Positions 1-7,748 of a stretch of 32,324 bases of DNA are shown piece by piece (within the stretch, counting starts at the first letter, position 1; every line of letters starts with the position of its first letter). Source of the DNA: Bacteroidales bacterium. Lineage in GTDB: Bacteria; Bacteroidota; Bacteroidia; Bacteroidales; WCHB1-69. The translations under genes and the position numbers were made by a program. The DNA lies in contig JAQVNO010000013.1 of NCBI GenBank assembly GCA_028703095.1, forward strand, positions 1-32,324. The letters are read 5' to 3'. The notes under the pieces are model-generated. The model saw only the letters and a program-made list of their open reading frames with translations, made no database searches and had not been told where the DNA came from.

Positions 1-88
1 AAATTTAGCTAAGTCTGTTACTGTCGAATAAGGATTATTTTTTTTCTTGTCATTGAAAGCTAATACTAAATAGAAAATCTATTTTAAG

Positions 89-1219
89 ATGAATCAATAT
101 AAGTTAATCTTTTCTTTCATTGTTTGCAGTATATTATTTGCTGCTTGTCAACAAAAAAAATCTTTCTCCGACCAAGAATACCTTACGTTTATTGAAAATG
201 TATTGCAGGAAATTTATCAGGAGAAAGGCGATTTGTTAAATGAATCTATTGATTATGACGTATATATTGAGCGTGTAATGGATGAAGAGACTGAGTTTAA
301 ATCAAAAGAACTTTTAGACTTTCTCCAAAAGAATTTCAAACCGGGAACGACGATGGCAAACTATGTCGCTGAAGGTGCTGATATTCGTTTTGTTCGTTTC
401 TACCGCTCGAACGATACTGCTCACGCTATTTTCAGAACCTATTACAACGGAGGTATTTCGGTCGAAGATTGGGAATTCGGTCAGAAAGACGGGAAAATAA
501 TGGTCAACGATGCATTTTCTATTGTTTCCGGCATACATTGGTCCGACGATTGGTGGATGAAAGCCTGTATGAATTTTGGCATTGTTAATGACAACACGGT
601 ATTAATCAATCAGCTAATGGAGATTAACTATCTAATTTCACAAGAAAAATTTATGGAAGCCGACAGTAGTTATTTCTGGATTGAACAAGCGGCAAAGAAT
701 AATCTCTATGCTCGTACCATGCAATTAAATTTAGCCAGTCTTCACCAGTCCTACGACGATGTGATGCAATTAACAAAGGTTTTTCTAAAATCTTTTCCCG
801 ATAGACAAACTATTTCCGAGTTTTATTTATTGCAAAGTGCTATTAAACAGGGATTAGTAGATAGTGTTTTGCTTCACGCCCATCATCTTACCCAACTTAT
901 AGGACCGGATCCAATTTATTTTGTGTATTTGTCGTGGGCATACAAACATGCCAATCGCTTAGATGAACATTTACAAGCTCTCGACAGTGCTATTTTTTAT
1001 ATGCCTCAGGTGTACGACTTTTACCATAATAAATTAGATGTTTTTTACGAAACAGCCAATTATTCCGAATTTGTTAAGGAATTGTATGCCATAGACAGTA
1101 TTTTTGCTCCTACCGGTGAAGATATTCCGTTCTATGATCAGACATATCCTAAACTTCTGGAAGTGAAAGAATACAACGAATGGAAACAGCACCGACCACA
1201 ACAACAAGTGATGTATTAA
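89..1219 (+). CDS. Lipoprotein with TPR-like helical C-terminal half
   Basis: This is a 376-residue predicted lipoprotein. Residues 1-20 form a signal peptide with hydrophobic core and lipobox ending in Cys20 (FAAC), so the protein is probably anchored to the outer or inner membrane. The middle contains a beta-rich stretch (about 85-150), and residues 165-350 look like consecutive helical hairpins of the TPR type (repeated Leu/Ala-rich helices, Asp-Ser turns), a fold used for protein contacts. I do not recognise a specific family. Only 9 bp separate its stop from tsaB, so it is probably cotranscribed with tsaB and the stress-protein gene. No clear TAnnTTTG element is visible in the 88 bp upstream, so transcription may start outside the window. 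Confidence 0.85.
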   Translation: MNQYKLIFSFIVCSILFAACQQKKSFSDQEYLTFIENVLQEIYQEKGDLLNESIDYDVYIERVMDEETEFKSKELLDFLQKNFKPGTTMANYVAEGADIRFVRFYRSNDTAHAIFRTYYNGGISVEDWEFGQKDGKIMVNDAFSIVSGIHWSDDWWMKACMNFGIVNDNTVLINQLMEINYLISQEKFMEADSSYFWIEQAAKNNLYARTMQLNLASLHQSYDDVMQLTKVFLKSFPDRQTISEFYLLQSAIKQGLVDSVLLHAHHLTQLIGPDPIYFVYLSWAYKHANRLDEHLQALDSAIFYMPQVYDFYHNKLDVFYETANYSEFVKELYAIDSIFAPTGEDIPFYDQTYPKLLEVKEYNEWKQHRPQQQVMY

Positions 1220-1228
1220 TCAATAGTC

Positions 1229-1915
1229 ATGGCAGTATTACTTTGTATTGAGACTTCTACGGAAATTTGTTCGGTAACTCTTTCAGAGCATCATCTCATC
1301 CTTGCTCAGGAAGAAAGTAATGAGGGAAATTCTCATGCGGAGAAACTATTGCCCTTTATTGATAATGTGTTCAAAAAAGTAGCATTGCCGATTGAAAAAA
1401 TGGATGCTGTTTGTATTAGCGAGGGTCCGGGTTCCTATACCGGTTTACGTATCGGTGTTTCTACTGCCAAGGGCTTGTGTTTTGCGCTTCATAAACCATT
1501 GATTGCCGTAAGTACATTACAAGCAATGGCATGGGGTGCCAAAGAGCAATTCCCCGATGTCGACTGTTATTGCCCCCTCATCGATGCCCGGCGTATGGAA
1601 GTGTATTGTGCTGTTTTTGATAATGAATTGCAAATAATAGAACCCATCCAAAACAAAATAATTACCACGGAAACGTTTAAAGAGATTATTGAAAAACAAA
1701 GCATCGTCTTTTCCGGTAACGGATTGGATAAATGTAAAGATGTCTTATGGCAACATCCCAATCGTTTCTTTGCCGATACGAAAATTTCAGCCCGCTATTT
1801 GATTGCGTTGGCACATAAAAAATATGAACAACAATTGTTTGAAGACTTTGCCTATTTTGAGCCTTTCTATTTAAAAGAATTTATTGCCGGTAAAGCACAT
1901 GTAAAAGGACTCTAA
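1229..1915 (+). CDS. tsaB: tRNA threonylcarbamoyladenosine biosynthesis protein TsaB
   Basis: TsaB is the scaffold partner of TsaD in the complex that, with TsaE, transfers threonylcarbamoyl to A37 of ANN-decoding tRNAs in the cytoplasm. The 228-residue length is normal. The start (MAVLLCIETST) is the actin-like ASKHA N-terminus, and the family signature PGSYTGLRIGVSTAKGL is intact around residues 68-84. The C-terminus (EPFYLKEFIAGKA) is the usual ending in which a conserved YLK precedes the stop. The gene lies 9 bp after the upstream lipoprotein and 4 bp before the universal stress protein gene, which suggests one transcript. The TsaD and TsaE genes are not in this window. Confidence 0.95.
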   Translation: MAVLLCIETSTEICSVTLSEHHLILAQEESNEGNSHAEKLLPFIDNVFKKVALPIEKMDAVCISEGPGSYTGLRIGVSTAKGLCFALHKPLIAVSTLQAMAWGAKEQFPDVDCYCPLIDARRMEVYCAVFDNELQIIEPIQNKIITTETFKEIIEKQSIVFSGNGLDKCKDVLWQHPNRFFADTKISARYLIALAHKKYEQQLFEDFAYFEPFYLKEFIAGKAHVKGL

Positions 1916-1919
1916 AACC

Positions 1920-2741
1920 ATGAAAGAAGAGAAAAAAAAACTACGAATTTTCAGTTTTACCGATTACTCTCCCTACGGAGATGCCGCCGTGGCACATGCT
2001 TTTGCCTTGTGCATGATTTTTCGTGCCGAATTATGTATTATGCCTTTGCAAAAAGAGCAAAAATCCTATAGCGATACGTTTAAACATGTTTTGGAATTAG
2101 CCGATCAAAGGAATATAATCGTAACCCATTATCCGGATTGCCCCGGCTTACGAAAGAAAATCTATCAATTTGTTGATGAATACAATGGAATGATGATGGT
2201 TATTGCGGTGTCAAAAGATAAAAAGGATACCTTCTTTACCTGTCGAAAGGCATTGCCGTTTATAAAAAAATCAAGGGTTCCGGTTCTTGCTGTCGGTAAA
2301 ACACTTCCACTACCTAATGCCTATCAGCATGTTATTCTTCCTTTGGATTCTTCAATTTATTCCAAGGAAAAATCCTTGTGGGCTTCTTATTTCAGCCGCT
2401 TTTACAATGCCTATGTCCATGTGTTGTATAAAAACTATAAAGACCAATTCCTTCGATATAAATTACAGGAAAATGTAGGCTTTACCGAAAAACTCTATAC
2501 CAACCTCGAAGTACTGTTTGTAAAACATAAAGTGGAAGATATGAACGAAGACATTGATTCCTACGCCCGTACTTTTGCGAAAAGCGTAAATGCCAGCTTG
2601 GTCTTAAGTATGACAACTAAATATCCCAGCTTGTTTGAACTCATTTTGGGAACCAAAGAAAAAAAAACCATTACCTATGTCGATGAAATCCCGTATCTAT
2701 ACATCAATCAAAGAGATGATTTGTATGTGCTGTGTACGTAA
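1920..2741 (+). CDS. Universal stress protein (UspA-type), two-domain
   Basis: This 273-residue protein resembles tandem UspA proteins. The first domain (about 8-125) starts with a beta strand and 'TDYSPYGDAAVAHA' helix, matching the usual TDFS..A..A pattern, and ends in 'KKSRVPVLAVGK', the typical last strand of a Usp domain. The second domain (about 135-265) repeats the pattern (HVILPLDSSIYSKE ... EIPYLYINQR). The ATP-binding G-2x-G-9x-G motif is not evident, so it may be a non-ATP-binding member. Usp proteins act in the cytoplasm and are linked to stress survival, but the exact role here cannot be read. The start codon follows the tsaB stop by 4 bp. It converges with the next gene, leaving only 4 bp between stop codons. 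Confidence 0.8.
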   Translation: MKEEKKKLRIFSFTDYSPYGDAAVAHAFALCMIFRAELCIMPLQKEQKSYSDTFKHVLELADQRNIIVTHYPDCPGLRKKIYQFVDEYNGMMMVIAVSKDKKDTFFTCRKALPFIKKSRVPVLAVGKTLPLPNAYQHVILPLDSSIYSKEKSLWASYFSRFYNAYVHVLYKNYKDQFLRYKLQENVGFTEKLYTNLEVLFVKHKVEDMNEDIDSYARTFAKSVNASLVLSMTTKYPSLFELILGTKEKKTITYVDEIPYLYINQRDDLYVLCT

Positions 2742-2745
2742 CAGT

Positions 2746-3408
2746 TTATTTTTCGTTTCGTGAACAAATATCCCAATTTATTTCAGGTTCGATGTCAATG
2801 ATATCAAAATCTATTTTATCAAAATCATAACTTGATAAATAATATAAAGGCATTGCCTTAAGGTATTGACGTTTTTCTTCTCCATAATCTATTGAAATCA
2901 TTGCTTTTTTTAATTTGTTGTTTTTACTAATGATTAATGACATGGGAACACCCAATTCTCCCGTTACTTTATCGTCGGTAGGGAAAAGATAATTTACGAT
3001 ATTGTTCCCTTTATTGATTTGGAAGGTGTCGTTGAAGTAGTACATTTTGTTCGGATAAATTCCACATTCTTGTAAAAAGATTTCGTTGTATTTTATTCCC
3101 CCGCAATCGTCAACAATAAAATAAAACTTTACCGTCGTATCTGAATGTAAGAGCATCCTCTTAAAGGTAGTTTGCATGTGCGACCCACAGGCTCCGCAGC
3201 AAGGACTATAAATAATAACGACCTTATAATGCGTGGTGTCTTTGTATAACATGGTTTTTAACTCTTCAACTTTAATGGGAATCTGATTCTCATATTTATG
3301 CGCCGTTTTCTTTCGATATGTAGTATTATTACATATCCAAATCAGATTACACGATTGAAATACTAAAGATAAAATAATGCTGAATAATAAAATGCTTGTT
3401 TTTCTCAT
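2746..3408 (-). CDS. Predicted lipoprotein with thioredoxin-like CxxC motif
   Basis: This is a 220-residue protein with a type II signal peptide (lipobox Cys20, LVFQSC). After the anchor, a strand 'HYKVVIIYSP' leads straight into Cys70-Cys71-Gly-Ala-Cys74, giving a CGAC CxxC motif where thioredoxin-fold proteins carry their active site. This is followed by a second strand (TVKFYFIVDD) and a segment with 'GVPMSLIISKNNK', resembling the cis-Pro strand of thioredoxins. I infer a membrane-tethered thiol-redox or thioredoxin-like protein. The resemblance is by motif order only, so the redox role is moderate confidence. It is transcribed divergently from alaS from its own promoter at 3486-3493. Confidence 0.8.
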   Translation of the reverse strand: MRKTSILLFSIILSLVFQSCNLIWICNNTTYRKKTAHKYENQIPIKVEELKTMLYKDTTHYKVVIIYSPCCGACGSHMQTTFKRMLLHSDTTVKFYFIVDDCGGIKYNEIFLQECGIYPNKMYYFNDTFQINKGNNIVNYLFPTDDKVTGELGVPMSLIISKNNKLKKAMISIDYGEEKRQYLKAMPLYYLSSYDFDKIDFDIIDIEPEINWDICSRNEK

Positions 3409-3485
3409 TTTTATTGAATTTAAATGGTTAAATAAATTGTTTTTAGTATGTGCTTATTGTGTTTTCGGGTTTATATATCACGATG

Positions 3486-3493
3486 CAAAAATA
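3486..3493 (-). promoter_or_regulatory. -7 promoter element of the thioredoxin-like lipoprotein gene
   Basis: On the minus strand this reads TATTTTTG followed by CA, a perfect TAnnTTTG Bacteroidota -7 element, about 78 bp upstream of the start at 3408. It lies in one arm of an inverted repeat whose other arm is the alaS promoter. Confidence 0.65.
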
Positions 3494-3547
3494 CATAAAT
3501 ATAATTTAACTTCTAACAAAAGTGATTTTTTTTAAACCATTTTTATG

Positions 3548-3555
3548 TATTTTTG
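3548..3555 (+). promoter_or_regulatory. -7 promoter element of alaS
   Basis: TATTTTTG followed by CA, ending 28 bp before the alaS ATG at 3584. It overlaps the upstream in-frame ATG at 3545, which rules that codon out as the translation start if transcription begins just downstream. Confidence 0.7.
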
Positions 3556-3583
3556 CACATTATTAAAAAGAAGAACAAGCCTT

Positions 3584-6190
3584 ATGACAGCTAACGAAAT
3601 ACGTAAGACATTTTTAGATTTTTTCGAGAGTAAACAGCATCGGATAATTGCTTCCGATTCGATTGTGGTAAAAAACGATCCGACCTTGATGTTTACCAAT
3701 GCGGGGATGAATCAGTTCAAAGATGTGTTTTTAGGGCATGCAGCCCCCGCTTCTCCGCGAATAGCAAACAGTCAGAAATGTTTACGCGTTTCGGGCAAAC
3801 ACAACGACTTGGAAGAAGTGGGTCGTGATACCTATCATCATACCCTGTTTGAAATGCTCGGAAACTGGTCCTTTGCCGATTATTTCAAGAAAGAAGCCAT
3901 CACCTGGGCGTGGGAATTGCTCACGGAAGTCTTGCAAATTCCACCTCAAAATCTCTATGTTACCGTTTTCGGTGGAGACGAAAAAGATGGTACCGAAAGA
4001 GATGAAGAAGCTTATGATTTGTGGAAAGCCATTGTTCCCGAAGACCGTATTTTATTTGGTTCCAAGAAAGATAATTTCTGGGAAATGGGCGATTCCGGTC
4101 CCTGTGGTCCTTGCTCCGAAATCCATGTGGATATTCGCTCCGAAGAAGAAAAAGCAAAAATAGCGGGAAGAGACTTGGTCAACAATGACCATCCCTTGGT
4201 TATCGAAATATGGAACCTGGTATTTATTCAATTCAACCGTCAAACCAATGGAACTCTAACGTTATTACCGGCAAAATACGTGGATACGGGTATGGGATTT
4301 GAACGTTTGTGTATGGTTTTGCAAGGCAAACAATCGAATTACGATACCGATATTTTCCAATCCTTGATACAGGAAATTGCCTTGCTTTCGGGCAAGAATT
4401 ACGGACAAGAAGCCGACAGCGACATTGCCATGCGGGTGATTGCCGACCATTTACGTGCCGTTTGCTTTGCCATTGCCGACGGGCAATTGCCCTCTAACAC
4501 CGGAGCCGGCTATGTAATACGTCGTATTTTACGGCGTGCCGTACGTTATGGTTTTACCTTTTTATCGCTCGACAAAGCTTTTCTGAATAAATTGGTGCCC
4601 AAATTAGTAGAAGTAATGGGTAATCATTTTCCCGAATTGGCACTTCGTCAGCAGTTGATAGAAAAAGTATTGCTCGAAGAAGAACACTCGTTTTTACGCA
4701 CCTTGTCGCAAGGAATACAGAAATTTGAAAATTATATTCAGGCTCATCCGCAAACTTGCATCGACGGTCAGTTTGCTTTTGAATTGTTCGACACCTATGG
4801 CTTCCCCATTGATTTAACCCAACTCATGGCAAAAGAAAAAGGCTATACCGTCGATATGGATGCTTTTCACGCCGGCTTACAGGTTCAAAAAGACCGCTCG
4901 CGGGCGGTGGCAAGTTTGCAAACCGACGACTGGCAGGAATTGATACCGCAAGCTAAGCCTAGTGTTTTTGTCGGCTACGACAGCCTGGAAAGTGATTGCC
5001 GCATTGTGAAATACAGAATGGTGAAAACCAAAGGAAAGCAATTTTATCAAGTAGTGCTCGACCAAACACCTTTTTATGCTGAGTCCGGGGGACAAGTAGG
5101 AGACAGGGGTGTTTTGGAAAATGCAAACGAGAAAATAGAAATTATCAATACCCTGAAAGAAAACAACCTCTTATTGCACATCCTCCCTTCTTTGCCCGAA
5201 AACCTTCAGGCTGCTTTCGTTGCCAGAGTCGATGCCGAGAAGAGAATGTTAACGGAAAACAACCACAGTGCAACCCATTTGTTACATTACGCCTTGCGAA
5301 AAGTGCTGGGAACCCATGTTGAGCAGAAAGGTTCCTTGGTAAACGAAGAACGCCTTCGCTTCGATTTCTCGCACTTTGCCAAAGTTAGCGACAACGAATT
5401 GTACGAAGTAGAACAAATGGTCAATGCGTGGGTTCGTGCCAATATTCCCTTGCATGAATTGCGGAACGTCTCTATCGATGAATCCAAAAAAATGGGAGCC
5501 ATGGCTTTGTTTGGCGAAAAATACGGCAGCACAGTGCGGGTTATCAAATTCGGCGATTCCGTTGAACTTTGCGGAGGTACGCATGCCAAAGCGACGGGAA
5601 ATATTGGACTCGTGAAAATCGTTTCCGAAGGGGCTATTGCTGCCGGCATACGGCGTATAGAAGCAATCAGCGGCAAAGAAGCGGAGGAGTATGTGTATCA
5701 ATTGCAACAGCAAGCCGAAGAAATCAAACAAGTACTCAATGCTCCCCATGTACTGCCGGCTATCCGTAAGCTGATGCAGGAAAACGATGCTTACCGCAAA
5801 ACCCTCGAAAGCATAGCACAGGAACGTACCGCTGCTTTTGTGGAACAAATACAGCAACAGCAAACTACGGTTAACGGCATTCACGTCATTCAATCAATAG
5901 GAAGTATGTCGCCCGAAATACTCAAGAATGCAGCGTATCAGTTGCGAAACATGTATCCGAATTTGTTGGTAGTTTTTGGCAGTGATGCCGGCGAAAAACC
6001 CAATCTTGTGCTTGCCCTCTCCGATGATTTAACAGCCAAAGGACTCAGTGCCGCTCAATTGGTACGCGAAGTATCTGCCTTGATACAAGGCGGTGGCGGC
6101 GGACAAGCCGCCTTGGCTACTGCCGGCGGTAAAAACTGCACGGGACTTAAACCCGCTATCCAAAAAATTGTCGAACTGGCAACGAAGTAG
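3584..6190 (+). CDS. alaS: Alanyl-tRNA synthetase
   Basis: AlaRS charges tRNA-Ala in the cytoplasm and clears Ser/Gly mischarging. The 868-residue protein has the full bacterial layout: an N-terminal class II aminoacylation domain (MTANEIRKTFLDFFESK..., then the 'NAGMNQFKDVFLG' region), a tRNA-recognition helical domain, an editing domain with HSATH near residue 560 and CGGTH near residue 662 (the zinc-binding His and Cys/His sites), and a C-terminal DHHA1/C-Ala domain with glycine-rich GGGGGGQAALATAGG near the end. I chose ATG 3584 because the upstream in-frame ATG (3545) sits inside the promoter and would add a non-conserved 13-residue extension. No leader long enough for a riboswitch is present. 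No clear terminator follows. Confidence 0.97.
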   Translation: MTANEIRKTFLDFFESKQHRIIASDSIVVKNDPTLMFTNAGMNQFKDVFLGHAAPASPRIANSQKCLRVSGKHNDLEEVGRDTYHHTLFEMLGNWSFADYFKKEAITWAWELLTEVLQIPPQNLYVTVFGGDEKDGTERDEEAYDLWKAIVPEDRILFGSKKDNFWEMGDSGPCGPCSEIHVDIRSEEEKAKIAGRDLVNNDHPLVIEIWNLVFIQFNRQTNGTLTLLPAKYVDTGMGFERLCMVLQGKQSNYDTDIFQSLIQEIALLSGKNYGQEADSDIAMRVIADHLRAVCFAIADGQLPSNTGAGYVIRRILRRAVRYGFTFLSLDKAFLNKLVPKLVEVMGNHFPELALRQQLIEKVLLEEEHSFLRTLSQGIQKFENYIQAHPQTCIDGQFAFELFDTYGFPIDLTQLMAKEKGYTVDMDAFHAGLQVQKDRSRAVASLQTDDWQELIPQAKPSVFVGYDSLESDCRIVKYRMVKTKGKQFYQVVLDQTPFYAESGGQVGDRGVLENANEKIEIINTLKENNLLLHILPSLPENLQAAFVARVDAEKRMLTENNHSATHLLHYALRKVLGTHVEQKGSLVNEERLRFDFSHFAKVSDNELYEVEQMVNAWVRANIPLHELRNVSIDESKKMGAMALFGEKYGSTVRVIKFGDSVELCGGTHAKATGNIGLVKIVSEGAIAAGIRRIEAISGKEAEEYVYQLQQQAEEIKQVLNAPHVLPAIRKLMQENDAYRKTLESIAQERTAAFVEQIQQQQTTVNGIHVIQSIGSMSPEILKNAAYQLRNMYPNLLVVFGSDAGEKPNLVLALSDDLTAKGLSAAQLVREVSALIQGGGGGQAALATAGGKNCTGLKPAIQKIVELATK

Positions 6191-6570
6191 GAGCAAAGAA
6201 TCTGTAGAGAATTTCTAATGTTATAGACCGGACATTTTCCTTCAATTACATAAAAATTTCCTTCAACTTAACGTTGTTTTACCCTATTTTTAGAGTGAAA
6301 ATTTTTATGCTTAAAACACCTTAAAAAGCTGTTCAAAATTATTGACGCAATAAATTAATTTATTGACGCAATAATTAATTTTATTGACGCAATAATTTTC
6401 AATATTGACGCAATAATTTTCAAGGCTTCAAAAGCACACATTTTGAATGCTTTATAAAAAATATAAAAAAAGTTAAAAAATCAATAAAATAATGCACACT
6501 AAGCATCGTTTATAGAAATAATAAACTAAATTATTAACCGTTTCGCAAGAAACACAAATTTTTACTTACC
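6191..6570. other. 380-bp intergenic region with repeats, no confident gene
   Basis: Between alaS and the HU gene there is AT-rich DNA holding two copies of TTTCCTTCAA (6236, 6257) and a four-copy 21-bp dyad array (6341-6424), followed by about 145 bp of A-rich sequence up to the HU start. There is no TAnnTTTG match near the HU start, in contrast to most other genes of this window. The only small reading frame, 28 codons on the minus strand (6355-6441), lies inside the repeats. Confidence 0.7.
6341..6424. repeat. Four 21-bp direct repeats, each centred on a dyad (ATTG-ACG-CAAT)
   Basis: The 13-mer ATTGACGCAATAA starts at exactly 6341, 6362, 6383 and 6404. Each copy contains the palindrome ATTG-NNN-CAAT, extended to TTATTG-ACG-CAATAA in copies 1-3. 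The 8-bp remainders vary by pairs (two end in TAATTT-like, two in TTTTCAA-like sequence). Exact 21-bp spacing puts the dyads on the same DNA face, as expected for a cooperative protein-binding array. The function is inferred and the regulator is unknown. Confidence 0.9.
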
Positions 6571-6954
6571 ATGAAATACCGATTAGTAGAAAAGAAGAAT
6601 CCGCAACATCCGGATGACCCCAAGAAATGGTATGCCAATGCAGTGCATGCCGGAGTAATTAACATTCATCATTTAGCCGAACGAGTGGCGTTACAATCTT
6701 CGCTTACACGTGGAGATATTCTCAATACGCTTGAAAATGCGCTTGATGTAGTCCCAGAGTACCTTGATATGGGATTTACCGTTAGTTTAGGCAATCTTGC
6801 CTCTCTTCGGTTAACACTTTCAAGTGAAGGTGCAGATACGAAAGAGTTGTTTGAAGTCAAAGAAATGATGAGGGATCCACATGTAGTTTTTAAACCAAGT
6901 ACTTTGATGAAAAGAAAACTATCGGAAATTACCTATGAAAGAGTAGAGGAATAA
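6571..6954 (+). CDS. HU-family DNA-binding protein (long Bacteroidota type)
   Basis: This 127-residue protein belongs to the HU-related DNABII family common in Bacteroidota. It starts MKYRLVEKKNPQ and has 'KKWYANAV', an 'HLAERVALQSSLTRGDILNTLENALDVVPEYL' helical dimerisation region (about 37-68), and then the beta arm segment 'GFTVSLGNLASLRLTL', ending with 'VFKPSTLMKRKL', which corresponds to the FKP(S/G)..L region of the family. It binds DNA as a dimer and bends it. These long HU relatives are often encoded singly and their targets are unclear. A 21-bp dyad array lies 147-230 bp upstream, and a perfect-stem terminator follows 14 bp after the stop, so the gene appears monocistronic. Confidence 0.93.
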   Translation: MKYRLVEKKNPQHPDDPKKWYANAVHAGVINIHHLAERVALQSSLTRGDILNTLENALDVVPEYLDMGFTVSLGNLASLRLTLSSEGADTKELFEVKEMMRDPHVVFKPSTLMKRKLSEITYERVEE

Positions 6955-6967
6955 CCCCTTTACGCCT

Positions 6968-7022
6968 AATATCCTTTCTTATTTCGTTTATACATCCCCG
7001 AATAAGAAAGGATATTTTTTTG
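6968..7022 (+). terminator. Rho-independent terminator after the HU gene
   Basis: A perfect 16-bp stem (AATATCCTTTCTTATT at 6968-6983 pairing with 7001-7016) with a 17-nt loop is followed by a run of T to 7021. It begins 14 bp downstream of the HU stop codon. Confidence 0.9.
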
Positions 7023-7136
7023 CATGTATAGCTTCTCCCTCCGAATACATTTCCCTTTTTATGAAAGAAATCCTTCCATAAAACAGGGGTATATTTTCCT
7101 TTTTTTTCTTCCCCTTAGCGTAAACAGCTGAAATTC

Positions 7137-7160
7137 AAAAAAAAAAAAAATAAAAAAAAA
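7137..7160. repeat. Long A tract upstream of the three-lipoprotein cluster
   Basis: Fourteen A, one T and nine A lie just upstream of the first lipoprotein gene of a three-gene cluster. Such a homopolymer could slip in replication or bend the DNA; no effect can be shown from sequence. Confidence 0.8.
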
Positions 7161-7217
7161 GAGAATCGTATGGATAAATTGTTTTTATTTGCAAAAAAAA
7201 ACAATGAAATTTTTAAA

Positions 7218-7736
7218 ATGAGAAAACTTATCTATTTAATAGTACTAGTATTTATTATTACTGCGTGCGAACCCCCTTACCACCCCAAACCGGATTATAT
7301 TACATTTTATAAAATTAATCATACAATTGGAGTGTCTGAAAGCTATACCCTTGATAATGGTATGATTTTCAAAATTGATATGAATGAATATAATGAGGTT
7401 AGTGCATCCATTTTAAAACAGAAGTATTCAAGTTATGGAGATGGATATACAAAGGTTTTAGTTAATTATAACAATCAAATATTTATGTTAAATGAAGATT
7501 ATTCAATTACTTCTTCAAATCATTGGGGTAGTAGTGCAAAGATTAGTCTTGAACAATTTGCAGGAAAAGGCGAGAAATACATAGGTTATAGACATCAATC
7601 ACCTCCACTTGGTAATGATTATTACTATGGTTGGATTAAAATATCTCTATCTGCCGATAAAAAGACATTACATATTATTAGTAACGCCATTAATTATACT
7701 GAAAATAATCCAATTTTAGCCGGACAAATGAAGTAA
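7218..7736 (+). CDS. Small predicted lipoprotein (first of three)
   Basis: This is a 172-residue protein starting MRKLIYLIVLVFIITAC, a clean lipoprotein signal with the lipobox Cys at residue 17. An in-frame ATG lies 48 bp upstream (7170), but it would put a polar, Lys/Asn-rich extension in front of the signal peptide, so I prefer 7218. The mature part is beta-rich with many Tyr, Asn and Ser residues (for example 'GYRHQSPPLGNDYYYGWIKISLSADKKTLHIIS'), typical of a surface or periplasmic lipoprotein. I recognise no family. It is followed after 12 bp by a second and then a third lipoprotein gene, all on the same strand, suggesting one operon. Confidence 0.82.
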   Translation: MRKLIYLIVLVFIITACEPPYHPKPDYITFYKINHTIGVSESYTLDNGMIFKIDMNEYNEVSASILKQKYSSYGDGYTKVLVNYNNQIFMLNEDYSITSSNHWGSSAKISLEQFAGKGEKYIGYRHQSPPLGNDYYYGWIKISLSADKKTLHIISNAINYTENNPILAGQMK

Positions 7737-7748
7737 AATAACAAAAAC

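Larger units (their letters stand above)
3484..3557. repeat. Inverted repeat made of two divergent promoters
   Basis: The 16-mer TTTATGTATTTTTGCA occurs at 3542-3557 on the plus strand and, perfectly inverted, at 3484-3499 on the minus strand. Each arm contains a TAnnTTTG element. They drive alaS to the right and the lipoprotein gene to the left. Confidence 0.75.

Noticed and set aside
3545-3583. Upstream ATG start for alaS
   Set aside because: It lies in the -7 promoter element and would add a non-conserved extension; ATG 3584 matches the family start.
5282-5893. 203-codon frame antisense to alaS
   Set aside because: It is the complement of well-conserved AlaRS editing-domain codons and has no features of its own.
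6341-6424. CRISPR array
   Set aside because: The unit is only 21 bp with a 13-bp core and 8-bp remainders; there are no spacers of typical length and no cas genes.
7170-7217. Upstream ATG of the first small lipoprotein
   Set aside because: It would place a polar extension before the signal peptide; ATG 7218 gives a normal lipoprotein signal.
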